DNA of 64,000 nucleotides, from assembly GCA_921293015.1 (NCBI GenBank), contig OV121093.1:27724622-27788621 (forward strand), read 5' to 3'. The DNA is from Phorcus lineatus. Taxonomy: Eukaryota > Mollusca > Gastropoda > Trochida > Trochidae. Below the pieces are notes generated by a model. That model did not search any database. It was not told where the DNA came from and saw only the letters and a program-made list of their open reading frames with translations. Below are positions 11,496 to 23,720 of the stretch, piece by piece (the stretch's first letter is position 1; each line of letters begins with the position of its first letter). A program made the position numbers and the translations under genes.

Positions 11496-13180
11496 TCTTC
11501 GATTGATAACTAAAGGCCTGCACTGTTCGATTTAGCGTACGACGTCTAAAACTTAAAACATTTGTAATCAAAATTTATATATATGATTAAATCAACTTAG
11601 GTGAAACCTTTCTTTTGCCTGACAGTTTAGTTGGGTGACCTAAGATTTTGGTCTTGTGAGAGGCAGGCCATCGAAAACTCGATTCTTCAATTCTTAAACT
11701 GTTATTAAACATAATAATAATAATAATAGTGGTTATCAATGTTGTTATTACTGCTATAAATAACACAGTAACTATGACAACTCATGTGCGAATCGAAAAT
11801 GCAATGTATGTCTCTTTTCTTAGGCAACATAAATTTAAAACTCAGATATAACATGTTGTCAATGTGTCACAATAAGACATAATCGTAAAAAAACCCTGTA
11901 AATAAAACATTTATGTCCTAAGAAAAGAAGAAATCAGTTTATTATTAGCCCGCCCTCCCTCAGCTGTTATTCGGTATTGAAATCAACAGAGACTCAAATC
12001 AGGCGACACGTCACATTGCACTGATTTACCCTGACCTGTCGAATGGCGACGCACGTGCTGCACGATTTTCATGTGCCGATGTGATAACGTAAAATCTGGC
12101 AGAGTTTTCTGATACAAAATGGACGTCGTGTTATGTACAACATGATACCGCTTAAAAAAACAAGACCTATTTTTTCCATTCCTTTTAATAGCTAAATTTA
12201 TATTATTGATATAATAAGTCATATTGTTTGATATGAACAAAATGATATGGACAAAAGAAGCCTTTGTGAGCATTTTATCACTTAGACTTATCAAAACCCT
12301 GCACTTATTTCATCTTAAGTAACCTCTGGATTTCACCATTCCAATAGTTAATCATGGCAGCTGCTATCTGTCATCTGAGGCTTTAATATTTCGCGTTAAC
12401 TGACCTTAGGGTGAAATAACCAAATAACAATGTGAAACAATTAAATGACAAAAACTGATTGCATGGTTCGAAATGTATCTTTACTTCTTTATTTGGCATT
12501 GTAATCCTTGACCTATACAACATTGCTATTTTGTATATTCTCTATCTTGGTATGTCGCTATATATTTTCTTCTATTTACCTCACTCCTTCGCTACTTTGC
12601 ATTGCCCCTTTTTATTCTGCATTGCAATGGCAGAAATGAGCCACCATAGTTGACAACATTGTTGTTGTCGACAAAATAACAATTTGTAGAGATAGCATAA
12701 TAACGTCAACAACAAAACATTTTTATAAAAACAGTGACTGATTTTGTATTTAACGATAAAGCAAAAAATATTTCTAGGACCCTTGGTTCATCCTCAAGTC
12801 GATTACGCTAAATGGCTGTCGAATCCTACTCCTAGATTGTGAGCAGGTCTGAGCTAGTTGTCAAGTTAAAGTGAATGGATATATATATCGGCCAAATTAT
12901 AAAGGTTTGTTACAATGCTACTACAAATTTCAACATTATGTTATATCACGATAGTGAGGTTTTGTTAATAAATCCGACTTTGTAAAACCGTCAAAAGTCG
13001 GGTTACACGCAAAATATTCTCATATTTGTATGAAATTAAAATCCTTTTGATAAACACCATCATGTTTATATGGCAGACATTATATATATCATAAAATGAG
13101 TTTAACCCTTTTGGACGATTGAACTATCAGTTTGCCGATTGTCAAAGCAAAGACACAATACAATTATATTTTCAAGAGAA
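11496..13180. other. Intergenic DNA, no gene seen
   Basis: A GCACGTGCTGCACG word lies near 12050 (E-box-like, shared with the dispersed module described elsewhere). Otherwise only AT-rich sequence and short ORFs are visible. Confidence 0.4.
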
Positions 13181-13184
13181 ATCA

Positions 13185-13735
13185 ACCAAACTGTAAAGTC
13201 AACAACTGTTTGAAGACAAGAAGTAAGAAGCATGATCTGCACGTGCCAAACGTATTTCACACGGAGTACACACTCAGCAGGTGCAAAATGTATTTGCCCA
13301 TCGGAGAAAGTTTTTCTAATTGTCAAGTAGAGATTTCATCTGTTTTCCGATCTTTTTCACTTGTAGTTATTAGGTCATTGTAGAGGGCAACCATAATGAA
13401 ACTTTTCATTATAAAAAATCAATTACCAGAGTCGTAAATACAAATTAGACATAAAACTTCCTGATCTCCCTGAAAATGTTTTACACTTCTGAAGTCTTCT
13501 CTTCATATAAACCTTCTGTTTCTCTACTCATAACATTCTAACTGTTTTTTCAGAAAATCCCACACTTACTATTTCAACCACATCTTATTACTTCGACACC
13601 TCAGCACAGATTCACCAAACACGAGAGCGGACATGCCTCTGCATGAACTGCACGCTTTCCACGTGCTGCCCGGGAGCTGTTTATACTTGTTACATAACTG
13701 AAACGGCGGTGTATAAGCCTCAGATGACTCTATTA
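13185..13735. repeat. E-box module copy 1 (longest)
   Basis: The copy begins around AACTGTTTGAAGACAAGAAG and carries CTGCACGTGCCAAACG. It continues through GTTTTCCGATCT and TCTTCATATAAACC, and ends with TGCATGAACTGCACGC, CACGTGCTGCCCGGGAG and TTACATAACTGAAACGGCGG. The same order of words recurs at 26610-26945, 58850-59310 and 61935-62460, and partly elsewhere. It lies on the 3' side of TRIM genes and has no coding capacity. Confidence 0.7.
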
Positions 13736-14179
13736 AGAAGTTTGTTTGGAAATCAGAGGCATATAACGGAATTATAATAGCTCTAAATTTAATTTAACGT
13801 CGAACGCGTAGCTACGCTATGTTCGTATCTTCATATGATGTTAACTGTCGGTTTTTTTGCCGGGTTTGACCGCGGCTAACATTAACTTTGGTTTAATTGA
13901 ATTTATAAACTGTGCCATGTAAATTGCCATAAAGTTAAAAAGTCTGGCACACAAGTACGTATTCGGGGAAAATTGTTGCTTGGCAACTAGTGAATTCTTT
14001 CGCGTTATACGAAGTAAACAGAAGACTGTACAACCAGATTATACGATTTTTCACAGCAGCCAATCAGAATTGGGTATTTCGCACAGTTATGGTAAAATGG
14101 TAATTTATTTGACGAGTTAAGCATGTCTTTGAAAAGAAATATTCAACTTATCTTTTTACATTTTACAGAGAAATCTACA

Positions 14180-14400
14180 ATATTGTAGATTCAACAACCA
14201 TTTAAGGAAAAGATGTATAAATTATGCTTTTCACGTGCAAAGCGTGCTCATTTCACACATAAATCACAATCTGCACGATTTACCTTTCTGAAGCAGGTTA
14301 TTCTAACAGTTACGTAGAGGTTTGCCCTGTTTTCCGATCTATTTAACATAAAGTAATCATTGAAGAGGGAAATCAATAAAGGAACTTAATATTCAAACAA
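14180..14400. repeat. E-box module copy 2 (5' half)
   Basis: The words TTCACGTGCAAAGCGTG, CTCATTTCACAC, TGAAGCAGGTTATTC and GTTTTCCGATCTATTTAAC match the first half of the module. The second half (TGCATGAACTGCACGC part) is missing. Confidence 0.6.
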
Positions 14401-14614
14401 AATTTGAACAGATTCGTAAATGAAGTTTACAATGTCATGTAATGTGTCTAATGTTCATAAAAATATAATTATTTACATCTAAAATGATTTGGATTGAAAA
14501 AATAGACAAAAGACACCGTCGTTTTTACTATTGGGTTTATTATAATCATAAAGTCTACTCGAGTCTGTATTAACGTAGGAAGTTTAAAAGAAAGTTACCA
14601 AAAAGTTAGATATA

Positions 14615-15241
14615 TGAAATGGGTAACAAAATAAATAAATGAAAAATAACAACTTATTCAGTTGGTAATGAAAGGTGATCCAATCATTATCAATCTGGTA
14701 CACATAACCAGATACGAAGTGTTCACGGTATAATGCATTTGTAAAAATATATTGTTAGGTGAACTTAAATGTTATGACGTATCTTCAATAAGACGTAAAA
14801 GATTAGATACTCAACATTAACTTCGTAGAGAAAACTATTGGAATACATTTATGATACCATAATGAACACCCGATATGTAAGATGAATACCTCTTCATATC
14901 ATATTTCAATTAAACATAATTAAAAGCATTTTATATTGAATATTTTTATTTGGAGACAGTTTAATGTATGTAGTTTTTTTTAACGGTAGTGTTCAACAAA
15001 CACTATGCAAAAAATTGGTCAAAGTATCAACTTAGATACGATTAATAAACTGCGTCATAGTAACGAACATAGACATGATATGTTTTCTAAAACTCTTAGC
15101 AAACATACAAGTCAATGTAACGTCAACAGTACAACTATCTTTTAAGACTTCTGTTAAATAATTTAATTTTGGCACCAATTGGAAGCCATGGTCACACCTA
15201 ATACCTTCATTTAACATATAGAGGAAATGCTCCATGCACAC
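14615..15241. repeat. TRIM 3'-flank duplicate block
   Basis: The block contains AACAACTTATTCAGTTGGTAATG, TTATTTGGAGACAGTTTAAT and CTGCGTCATAGTAACGAAC. These words recur in the same order at 56360-57170 and 57800-58020, where no TRIM gene remains. A shorter version is at 26440-26530. It is duplicated DNA carried along with TRIM genes. Confidence 0.6.
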
Positions 15242-18013
15242 CTAACCAAATCTGTATTTGTGTAAACCTTTTTGCAACAACGTAACACACAGTTTATCTC
15301 CATCAACAAATAGACCAGCTGGATATGTTAAACCATCCCCTGCTGTCAGAACGTCTTTAATAAACTTCCCGTGATGATTGAGATAAATCACTTTGTGTGC
15401 ATCACAGTCAGCTACCAGAATGTCTCCTGTACTGGTGGATGTGATTCCCTGTGGATCTCCCAATGTTCTGTCTCCAGTAGGTGTGTATGCGAATACACTG
15501 TCACCAGACCGTGTCAGACAGATGACAGACTTCAGACCCCAGTCTGACACAAGGATTGTTCCATGTCTAGTTACATGTATGTAGTGGGGATGAATGAAGC
15601 TCTGTCCTATGACAGGAAGTGTTGTGAAGGTCTTCAAGATGGTGCCCTTCATATCAATCAGATCCACAGAGGGTGGATTATAAGAACCTGCCACCAGTGT
15701 TGACTGATCCAGAGTAGACAGACCACAGTACTTCTTAATTGTCCAGGTCAGGAGTCACAGCAACTGTGATGATACGTTGAGGCCAGAGAAGACACAGAGC
15801 TACCTTATCTTCACTGATAACTGTTACACACCGGGGCTTACCAGACACTTTGAGTACATTTGAACATGACTGTCCTCCTTTAGTATAAAATGATTTCAGA
15901 CTTTGAGAGTTAAAATCAGCAAAAAGTGTCACTTTTGTTCCTGCTATTTTCATAAACAAACCATCTGTAACCTTGCAACTATCACTCGCATCTAGTTTAG
16001 TGTCGATAACTTCATCTAATACAGGTTCTGCTGTTAGGTCTATGTTATCAATCTGCTGAATATTCAAATCCACCTTGTTAATCATCACATCCATCATTTC
16101 AATATGTTCCTTCAGTGGAGCAAGGTCGTGTTTAAAGCTGATGTCAGCTACATCTGTTCTGTCCCTCCTCTGTGTCCGTGTGACGTCTGCTCCTGATCCA
16201 GACAGATACATCTCAAACAGCTGCGCCTCATCCTCCAACTCCAGGGCCTGCTGGATTCACTGAGACTGCTGCTGGTACAGCTGTAGATCCATTTGCTTTG
16301 TCTTCATCACCGACCTCAACTGCTCCTTGTCTTGTTCTGTTTGATCCTTCACCTTCTTAATCAGCTGATCTTCCTTCTGTATCAGTGTATCAATAGCTTC
16401 CTTTATAGTTTTCTTTATTTCTGATTCAAGCATGACCCTATCAACTAACATCTTTTTTGTTTGTGAAATTATCTCATTGATTTGGACACCTATCAAATCT
16501 TTTTTCTCAGCCAGATTTTGTTGATCTCTTTGAAGTTTTGATTTGACCTCTGTATCCTGAGCCTTGACTGTTATGACCTCTTTACAATTTATGTGAGCAA
16601 TACTGCAGAGAGTACACAAGAGTTTGTTACAGCCCTTACAATACAGCTTCATCGTCTTGTCATGTTCCTGACACCTTAATGACCTCTTTTGAGACTTTTT
16701 GTCTGTAATTGGATTAATTTCATGTTTCCTCAAGTTGGGTATTTTATTACGAAACTTTAGACATCCATCGCAAAATGAAGTTTGACATTCTGAACACCAG
16801 TGTGTAGCTGGAGTTGTCTTTCCTTCCTCTTTGCATAATAGGCATTGTTCAGATTCTGGAAAACATAAATGTTAGATTACAAATAACTCAAAACATATAT
16901 TGAGATATATCACATTATAATAATTATGTAAGTTACAAGTGTTGCAAATAATACGTTGATATATCACTAGAAAATATAAGGGTAAAGAAAAAGGTATTGT
17001 AAAGTAAAAGTCGTAATTTATCACTGGAATATAGAAGTGTTAGGTACCAGGTATTGCAAAAGGTTGTGATTTATGATAAATATAAAGATAGGTAATAATA
17101 ACCAAAATTTATGTTTCTTGTTACTAGGATTTGGATACGAGTAGACAAAGCTATTGGAAAAGCAGTTATGTTGACTGTTTATTTAATTACACTACATTTA
17201 GTCCTGAATAATTGTCGTCTTATTCATCAGAACCATTTTTTTGGTTTAAAAAATGGATGGTGCATTATTAAGTTCTTTGCGTATACCTCGTAAAGGTTAC
17301 AACTAATTTCGCTTCATTATAGTCATGTTTCCAACTGACTTGATGTAATGCTATAAATGTCTCAACATCTTATGAAAACAGATAAAATGGTTTAATCTGA
17401 AACAGATCCTACAGCTCTGACAATTAATATATCAATGTTGATACCTCGGCAAACAATAGAAAAATGTCACAATCGTACTTTTGTTACTTTACCAATGTCA
17501 TATAAAGCAGGCACATTTCTTTTTCTGTGACCAGACAGGTTGTTTTGTTTTCAAATTGTATGCACCATTTGAACAAATTAACATTAATACAAATACATTT
17601 TCCAAATGACATATATCTTCGTATGATTGCATATCGTTAATAAAGCCAAGAGGTATGCATTACTTGTGAATTATTCATAACCACATATCATTGGCGTGGG
17701 TTAGTGCCTTTCATATCTCACCGATTCCTAACTATTCTTCAACAAATTTCATACTGGTACCTTGTGGGATTGAGTCCATGAGTCCAGTTAGTAGCAGTCC
17801 TGGTTTCAGCTGCCCCGCCCACTCTTCCACAGGTCTGTCAGGGTGAGGTACTGGGGTCTCTTGTCTACACGTGGGACAGGGGATGGACTTGTTTCTCACA
17901 GCTTCTGCTTTAGTTTGTAAATATTTCCCCAGACAGTTCTCACAGAAGGAATGCTGACATGAAAGGGTAACTGGTCGCTGATACACACACTACAGCTTGC
18001 CTGCTGTCGCCAT
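15242..18013 (-). pseudogene. Decayed TRIM-like gene (RING, B-boxes, coiled coil, propeller)
   Basis: It is a two-exon paralogue of the gene at 28070-30240. Exon 1 is 18013-17761 with a GT donor; exon 2 is 16855-15242 with an AG acceptor, and the splice phase is preserved. It is dead by several marks. Exon 1 runs from the ATG straight into a TAG after MATAGKL, and two deletions have removed the first RING cysteine pair (CSVCME in the intact gene). In B-box 1 a zinc-binding His is Arg (KFRNK against KLHSK). A TGA replaces a serine codon in QQQSQ.IQQ near 16257. A deletion of about 20 bases near 15735 shifts the frame before the propeller. The rest remains close to the intact paralogue, so inactivation is fairly recent. 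Confidence 0.85.
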
Positions 18014-18845
18014 TTTTGGATCTTAGGTCTGCAAATATTTACAAATGAAATATGTCACATTCATGTGAGAATTTAAAACAATTCAGTTTGGCCTCATAAA
18101 GTTAACTTTAAAACAGCTAACCTTTGGCATGTGAAAAATTAATCGAATGATTAAATTTGACTTGACATGATCGTGATCCAGCATTTAAAATACAGGGGTC
18201 AAAAACAATGTGTGTGTAGTTGTTTCATTTAAAATACAGGGGTCAAAAACAATGTGTGTGTAGTTGTTTCATTTAAAATACAGGGGTCAAAAACAATGTG
18301 TGTGTACTTGTTTCATTTAAAATGTCATTATCTTTTGATCGCTTGATAATTTGTTTTTTAAAACGAATTAAGTATCAATGTGCTTTTATATTTGCATGGA
18401 GCTGTTTCTTTCTTTCTATGAAACATTCACTGTTATAAGATAGGGTTTTTTTCTATTTTGTTGAGTTTGACTACATGTATTCCTTTCTCTATTGAAGTAA
18501 GCGAAATAAGATTAATTTGTTTACATTGAACTCTATGATGCGTTTGCGTTTGCAATTTATTTTAACTATTTTCGATTTCAGATCATATTTGACCCCATAT
18601 ATTAAGTTCTTGCCAGCATACAGACCCGCACCTACTGTGACTGTTCCTTTTAACATAAATCTGATAAACCTACTATACTCTGGATAAGAAGAAAACGGAT
18701 TGATGTGATAGTCATGGCCACATACAAAGATTCTTACAGAATGTTTGCTTGAGATTCATCTGATTATATTATATAGAGGTATATATATGATTCGAAAAGG
18801 TATATATTAGCCAACTTCTGACGTTGTCTAAGCAAATTCGTACCA
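18014..18845. repeat. TRIM 5'-flank duplicate block with intergenic DNA
   Basis: Words such as GTAAGCGAAATAAGATTA, ACTCTATGATGCGTTT and TTATATTTGCATGGAGCT recur upstream of the intact TRIM gene at about 30540-30850. This shows that the 5' flank was duplicated with the gene. No separate gene is seen. Confidence 0.55.
18183..18323. repeat. 44-bp tandem repeat, three copies plus a stub
   Basis: Units start at 18183, 18227 and 18271, each beginning ATTTAAAATACAGGGGTCAA, with a partial fourth from 18315. The first two units look identical and the third differs at one base (GTAGTTG to GTACTTG). This expansion is absent from the matching flank of the intact TRIM gene. Confidence 0.92.
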
Positions 18846-21800
18846 ACCTGGAGAGGTTGCTGATTCTTTGAAGGGAAAACTTCCACTGGGTACCTTATTG
18901 CAAATTCATTATTCAGATGAAAATAAGTTGTAGAAATATTGAAAATATTATGTATTAAACTAAAAACTTACCTGATCGTATTAGCCGCCTGCCTGTACTC
19001 GCCCCTAACACAGCACACGCGAGTACTGGGCAAAGGGACGTAATCCTAACCTAAACCTCACTTTCATAACTAATCAAACTAATTAGTCAGAATAAGGCGG
19101 GAGGAGGGAGGTGGTTACCCAATGGAAGTTTTCCCTTCAAAGAATCAGCAACCTCTCCAGGTTGGTGCGATTCTTTTCAGGGTAAAACTTCCATTGGGTA
19201 CCTTATTTCAAAAAACAGACCCTTATAGATAGAAAAATGGGAGTGGAATTCTGACTACAATAACGCAAACGTCACTCACCCCGTCAACTTGACAGCCAGC
19301 AGGTGCAATCACAGGCGAGAGAGCGGGTACCGTGGGATATCTAATGCCAAGCTAGAAACCTAGTAATTACGGCATAATGTGTATGTCCGGATTTGGTAGT
19401 GCTTAATGAAAGTGCTCGGCCGGCTGCAAATTGCCGCTGAGCAGATCTTTTCAATGGGCAGGGCTGCGGCATACGCTTTAGACGTTGCCACTGCCCTAAC
19501 CGAATGGGCCTTCAGACCCTCTGGAGGCCTATTGCCTTTCTGTACATAAGCCATGTAAATGGCAGAAACCAGCCATCTTGAAATGGTCTGTTTACTTGCT
19601 GGACATCGTACGCTTGAGATACACTTTAAGTGATCTACAGACATCAAGGACATGAGGTTTGGCATTCCGGTAATCTTATGCTGACTCTGTCTTTATGAAA
19701 AAGAGTCTCCGGATCAGAGGATATAGCATGTATGTGCCCTACCCGCCTGCCGGACGTCAACGCTAACAAAAATGCTGTCTTCCAGCTTAACAACTGCATG
19801 GAAAGTGAAGACAGAGCCTGGAAAGCTGGCCCCGACAGCCAGCGCAGGACCACAGATAGATCCCAACGCGGACTAGTCTTTCTCACGATAGGCCTTATTC
19901 TGTCCACGCCTGCCAAGAATTTCTGTATTAGAGGGTGCGATCCTAGAACCGTACCATCAACAGGAATGTGGAATGCTGAGATAGCCGTTAAATAGCCTCT
20001 GACAGTCGAGGCGGCCAGGCCAGCCTCTAGTCTTGACTGCAAGAAGTCTAACACGGTACCTACAGACGTAGAAAAGGGATCGAGATCCCCTCTATCAACA
20101 CACCAGCGCGTGTAGCAGGCCCATCGATCCTCATATTGAAGGTTTGTTGAATCCCTCCTCGAAGCCAGAATTGTGTCAGTAACTGCTGCTGGAATTTCGC
20201 TCTTCTGGAGGCGATTCCTGATAGAGGCCAGGCCACCCACTGAATCCTGGGATTCGGATGTGGATCCCCTTCCTGAGACAGTAGATTGGGAAGACACGGT
20301 GATAGAGTGGGAGGTTGTACTAGACTCCCCAACAACACCGGAAACCAACTCTGAGACGTTCACAGAGGTGCTAGAAGCACTAATGTGTGGCCTGTTGTGA
20401 ATCCATCTTAGCAAGCACTCTGACTATCAGTGGTACCGGTGGGAACGCCCACAGCACTCTTCCCTTTCAATCTATGTAAAACGCATCTGCTGCCACCGCC
20501 CTTGGATCTGGGATGCGGGATCAGAACGCGGATATCTGGTGGTTCATCCCAGAGGCAAACAGATCCACCTGGAATGACCCGTACAATAGGGAAATAGTCC
20601 TTAATATCTCGGGCCTGAGCATCAACAGAGCATCTGCCCGCACATTGTGCACCCCCCGGTAGACACACTGGGGTCACACTCACTCCGTGCAGGTCGCTCA
20701 ACAGCAGAAACTGCCAGGTCTCCTGCAGAAGAGAGGGAGACACAGTGCCTCCCTGCTTCCGAATATAGGTCATGGCCGTCTGATTGTCCATTTCTAGACG
20801 ACCCTGTTGACCTCTGACCTGAGGTAGAAAGTGCTGAAACTCCAGTCTGACTGCTCTTAACTCGAGGACATTGATGTGTAACTTGCACTCCTGCTCGGTC
20901 AAAAGACCTGATACAGTGAGTTTGTCCCAGCCTGTAAGGGAGGCATCCGTCTGGACTGTGAAAGATGGGACTGGAACCTCCAAAGGTAAACCTCTGGACA
21001 AGTTCTCGACCTCTGTCCACCATAACAGGTGTGGTGTCATCCACTCTGGTGCTCCGAGACCTTTCTCGTAGCTCTCAGAGTGCGACCAAAGGGCCGCCAG
21101 TGCCTGCTGGATGGGCCTCATCCGCAGGCGTGCTCGCCACACAACATCTTTCGTTGCCGCCATATTGCCGCCGTTGCCGACCCCGTGCTGGGGGAGCATT
21201 GGTCTCTTGGACACTGAGAGTGACCTTCTGCACCTTGGCATTACGATCCAACGACAGGGAGACCATCCCTTGCTCCGTATTGAATCGTGCCCCAAGATAA
21301 ATCTGGTCTTGAGAAGGAACCAGATCTGACTTCTTGAGATTGATAATCCAGCCCAGGACAAGGACAAGGCCCTGATGAGCCAGTCGTCGAGGTAAGGATG
21401 ACAACACTTGCCCCTCGACCTGGCCACTTGAGCTGGTTTCAACATCAGTTTCGTGAACACACTTGGCGCCGTAGAGATGCCGAAGGGGAGCACACAAAAC
21501 TGGTGACACCTGTTGCTGAAGGAAAACCGCAGGAATTTCTCGAAGTGCATAGGCACATAAAGATACGCGTCCTTGAGATCGATTGACGAGAGCCAATCCC
21601 CTGTCTCGACGGATGAGATCACTTACCCAGTGTCTCCATCCTGAAGGACGGCAGCTGAATCATCTTGTTCAAATCCATCAGGCTCAGAATAGGCCTGAAC
21701 CCCTATCCTTTTTGGTGACAATGAAATACGTGGAGTCGTGCCTCTCGTATTCCTGACCCCTCGGTACTAACTCGATCGCAGCCTTGTCCAGCAACGCTTT

Positions 21801-22322
21801 GACCTCGTCTCTGAGTATCTGTGCTTGCTCCAGGGAGGCAGGGACCGGAGTGTGCCTTATCCCTGAGAAAGTAGGGGGCCCATGAGTCCACACTGGTAAA
21901 TGGCCATCCCGAAGGGTGGACAAAACCCAGGGGTTCGTTGTTACTGTCTCCCAATGGTTCACAAACAGTTTGAGTAGACCCCCAGCTGGAACTTCTGGCA
22001 ACAAGCATAGAGTCCCGACCCCCGGTGTAACCCGGACGACCTGGGACGAGACCTCTTGAGGTTCTTTCGGTGCTACTGGGACGCCTGTGGCTTCCCCCGA
22101 CCCCGAAAATGCTGCTTAGAGCCACCTCTGCTTTTGCCCTTCTTGCCTTTGCCTGGAAGGGGGCGGATTGGAGCTTTCAAACCCTCCCCCCCTAAAACCA
22201 AGCCGGCACATCAGGGTAGGCGCTAGCAAGGACGGAAGCCCGCTGCTTTTTGGGTTTGGGCTTCTCCCACAGGACCTTGGTCTCTAGGGGGGAGTTAGCA
22301 GTTTCCGCAGCGTCCTTGACAT
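18846..22322 (-). mobile_element. DIRS-order (tyrosine recombinase) retrotransposon, broken fossil
   Basis: On the minus strand the parts, in order, are: a short Gly/Pro/Arg-rich region at about 22320-21700; reverse transcriptase at about 21700-21000 with a YLDD catalytic box; RNase H at about 20970-20650; and tyrosine recombinase at about 20410-19360 with SGRRVGHIHA and LKAHSVRA-type active-site boxes. The 3' terminal region shows a ~50-bp inverted pair, 18846-18897 against 19119-19170, with about one mismatch. A partial direct copy follows at about 19175-19205, as expected for the complex termini of this order. No methyltransferase domain was recognised. The 5' end appears truncated near 22322, next to a LINE. 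The element is broken with roughly half a dozen disruptions, yet its protein signatures remain clear. That suggests an intermediate to fairly young age. Confidence 0.88.
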
Positions 22323-22324
22323 AA

Positions 22325-23720
22325 TGCACATGCGTATACATCAAGACATTTCATAGCATTGTTAATGTATATGACGTTTTTCTAACGCATCATTCATTTT
22401 TATTTGACATCAATTCAAGGAAGCGTTGTTTTGACCTTACTACAACATCAGTGTACTGCTTTCTAATATGTGAAAGTGATTCACAATAGAGCGGAAGATT
22501 ATACTCATCTTCGATATTTAATGATCTACACAATCTGCATATTCTATTTATGCGTTCTACCAATTTCTCGTACAAGTTTCTATTTCAAGTGGGAAGACTC
22601 CACAACGGAAATTTGCCAAAGCACTTCATATTTATTTATTTTAAGTGAATTATATAGTCTTCGGTTTCAAATTTTTAGTTTTAGTAATTTTGAAATTTGG
22701 ATATCTTATCTATCGATGTAAACCAATCCGATATAAACACATGTTTTATCCTTTGTCCGAATTATTTGATGAATTTATTTTCCTTTTGCACCCCCTGATT
22801 TGCCCATATATACAAAAGTCCATTTAAACACAAAATGTTGTTACCCAGTTGACTTTACCGTTTGCGTCATAAAGGAGTGGTTGTGGTAGAATTTCTTGGG
22901 ATATCTGTGGTCATGCATTCCGCTTATCGTGGGTCAAAATTTAACAACTCTTAACATAGTATTAACCAATAGTGGGTAACGGCCACATTCACCAACAACA
23001 GCATAATCAGTTGTTTTAATCACTAGCTTAAGATATCTCTTGCAAGCTGTTAATTGAATTCTCTCTGGTTCATCGTAAAATGTGTATCCCAAGATTTCAC
23101 AGCCAAACGGTAGGATTGGTAATATTTTACGATCACTTATTTTGAAAAATATTTAACTCTTCGTAAAACAATTTATGTTCAGCCTATTGAGTGTACAATT
23201 CAAGTTCGTTTACCCCCCATAACCCTTTTGTTATCTGCTTATTTGCATGATAACGGAGTGGTGAAATATATACATAAGTATTTGTAAGTATTCAATTTTT
23301 CACCGTCAAAATTACACTTTTTATTTGTGCTGAAAACACGTCCCTTTCCAAATACCATTATATCTGATTTAGCCGTCTTTATCTTAAATCGAAAATAAAG
23401 AGGAATATTCAGCTGTTTGTGCAGATCCCTGCACACATTAGAAAACATGTCATCAGCAAACATAGGTAAATATATAAGAACAAAAAAGTTGTAGCCCATA
23501 CCAATCTGAACATTTAATACTCTTAGCTAATTCATTAATATATATTGACAAGTATTGTTTCTTACAAAGGCAGTTACATTGTTTTGTATGATCTTACATA
23601 GCTTGCCTTTCATTATAATACGGTTAAATAGTTTCCATAACTTAGTTAGCATTACAGTATCAAAACCTTTTCTAAAATCTATGTATTTTTCACGCTTGAT
23701 CCCTTCAACTTTCATGGTAC
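22325..23720 (-). mobile_element. Decayed LINE (non-LTR retrotransposon), RT to C-terminus
   Basis: On the minus strand, 23715-23527 encodes an RT segment (KYIDFRKGFDTVMLTKLW, the FVDFxKAFDxV motif). 23499-23239 carries the catalytic region with FADD and then KSDIMVFGKGR and LNTYKYLCIYF. 23160-22830 retains degenerate thumb-like text (GCEILGYTFYDEPERIQL, VVGECGRYPLLVN). 22575-22390 encodes the C-terminal zinc-knuckle region (ICRLCRSLNIEDEYNLPLYC) ending at a stop. Multiple frame breaks separate these pieces and the 5' half, with endonuclease, is absent. It is a typical 5'-truncated dead copy of a clade common in molluscs and cnidarians; I cannot name the clade firmly. Confidence 0.8.
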
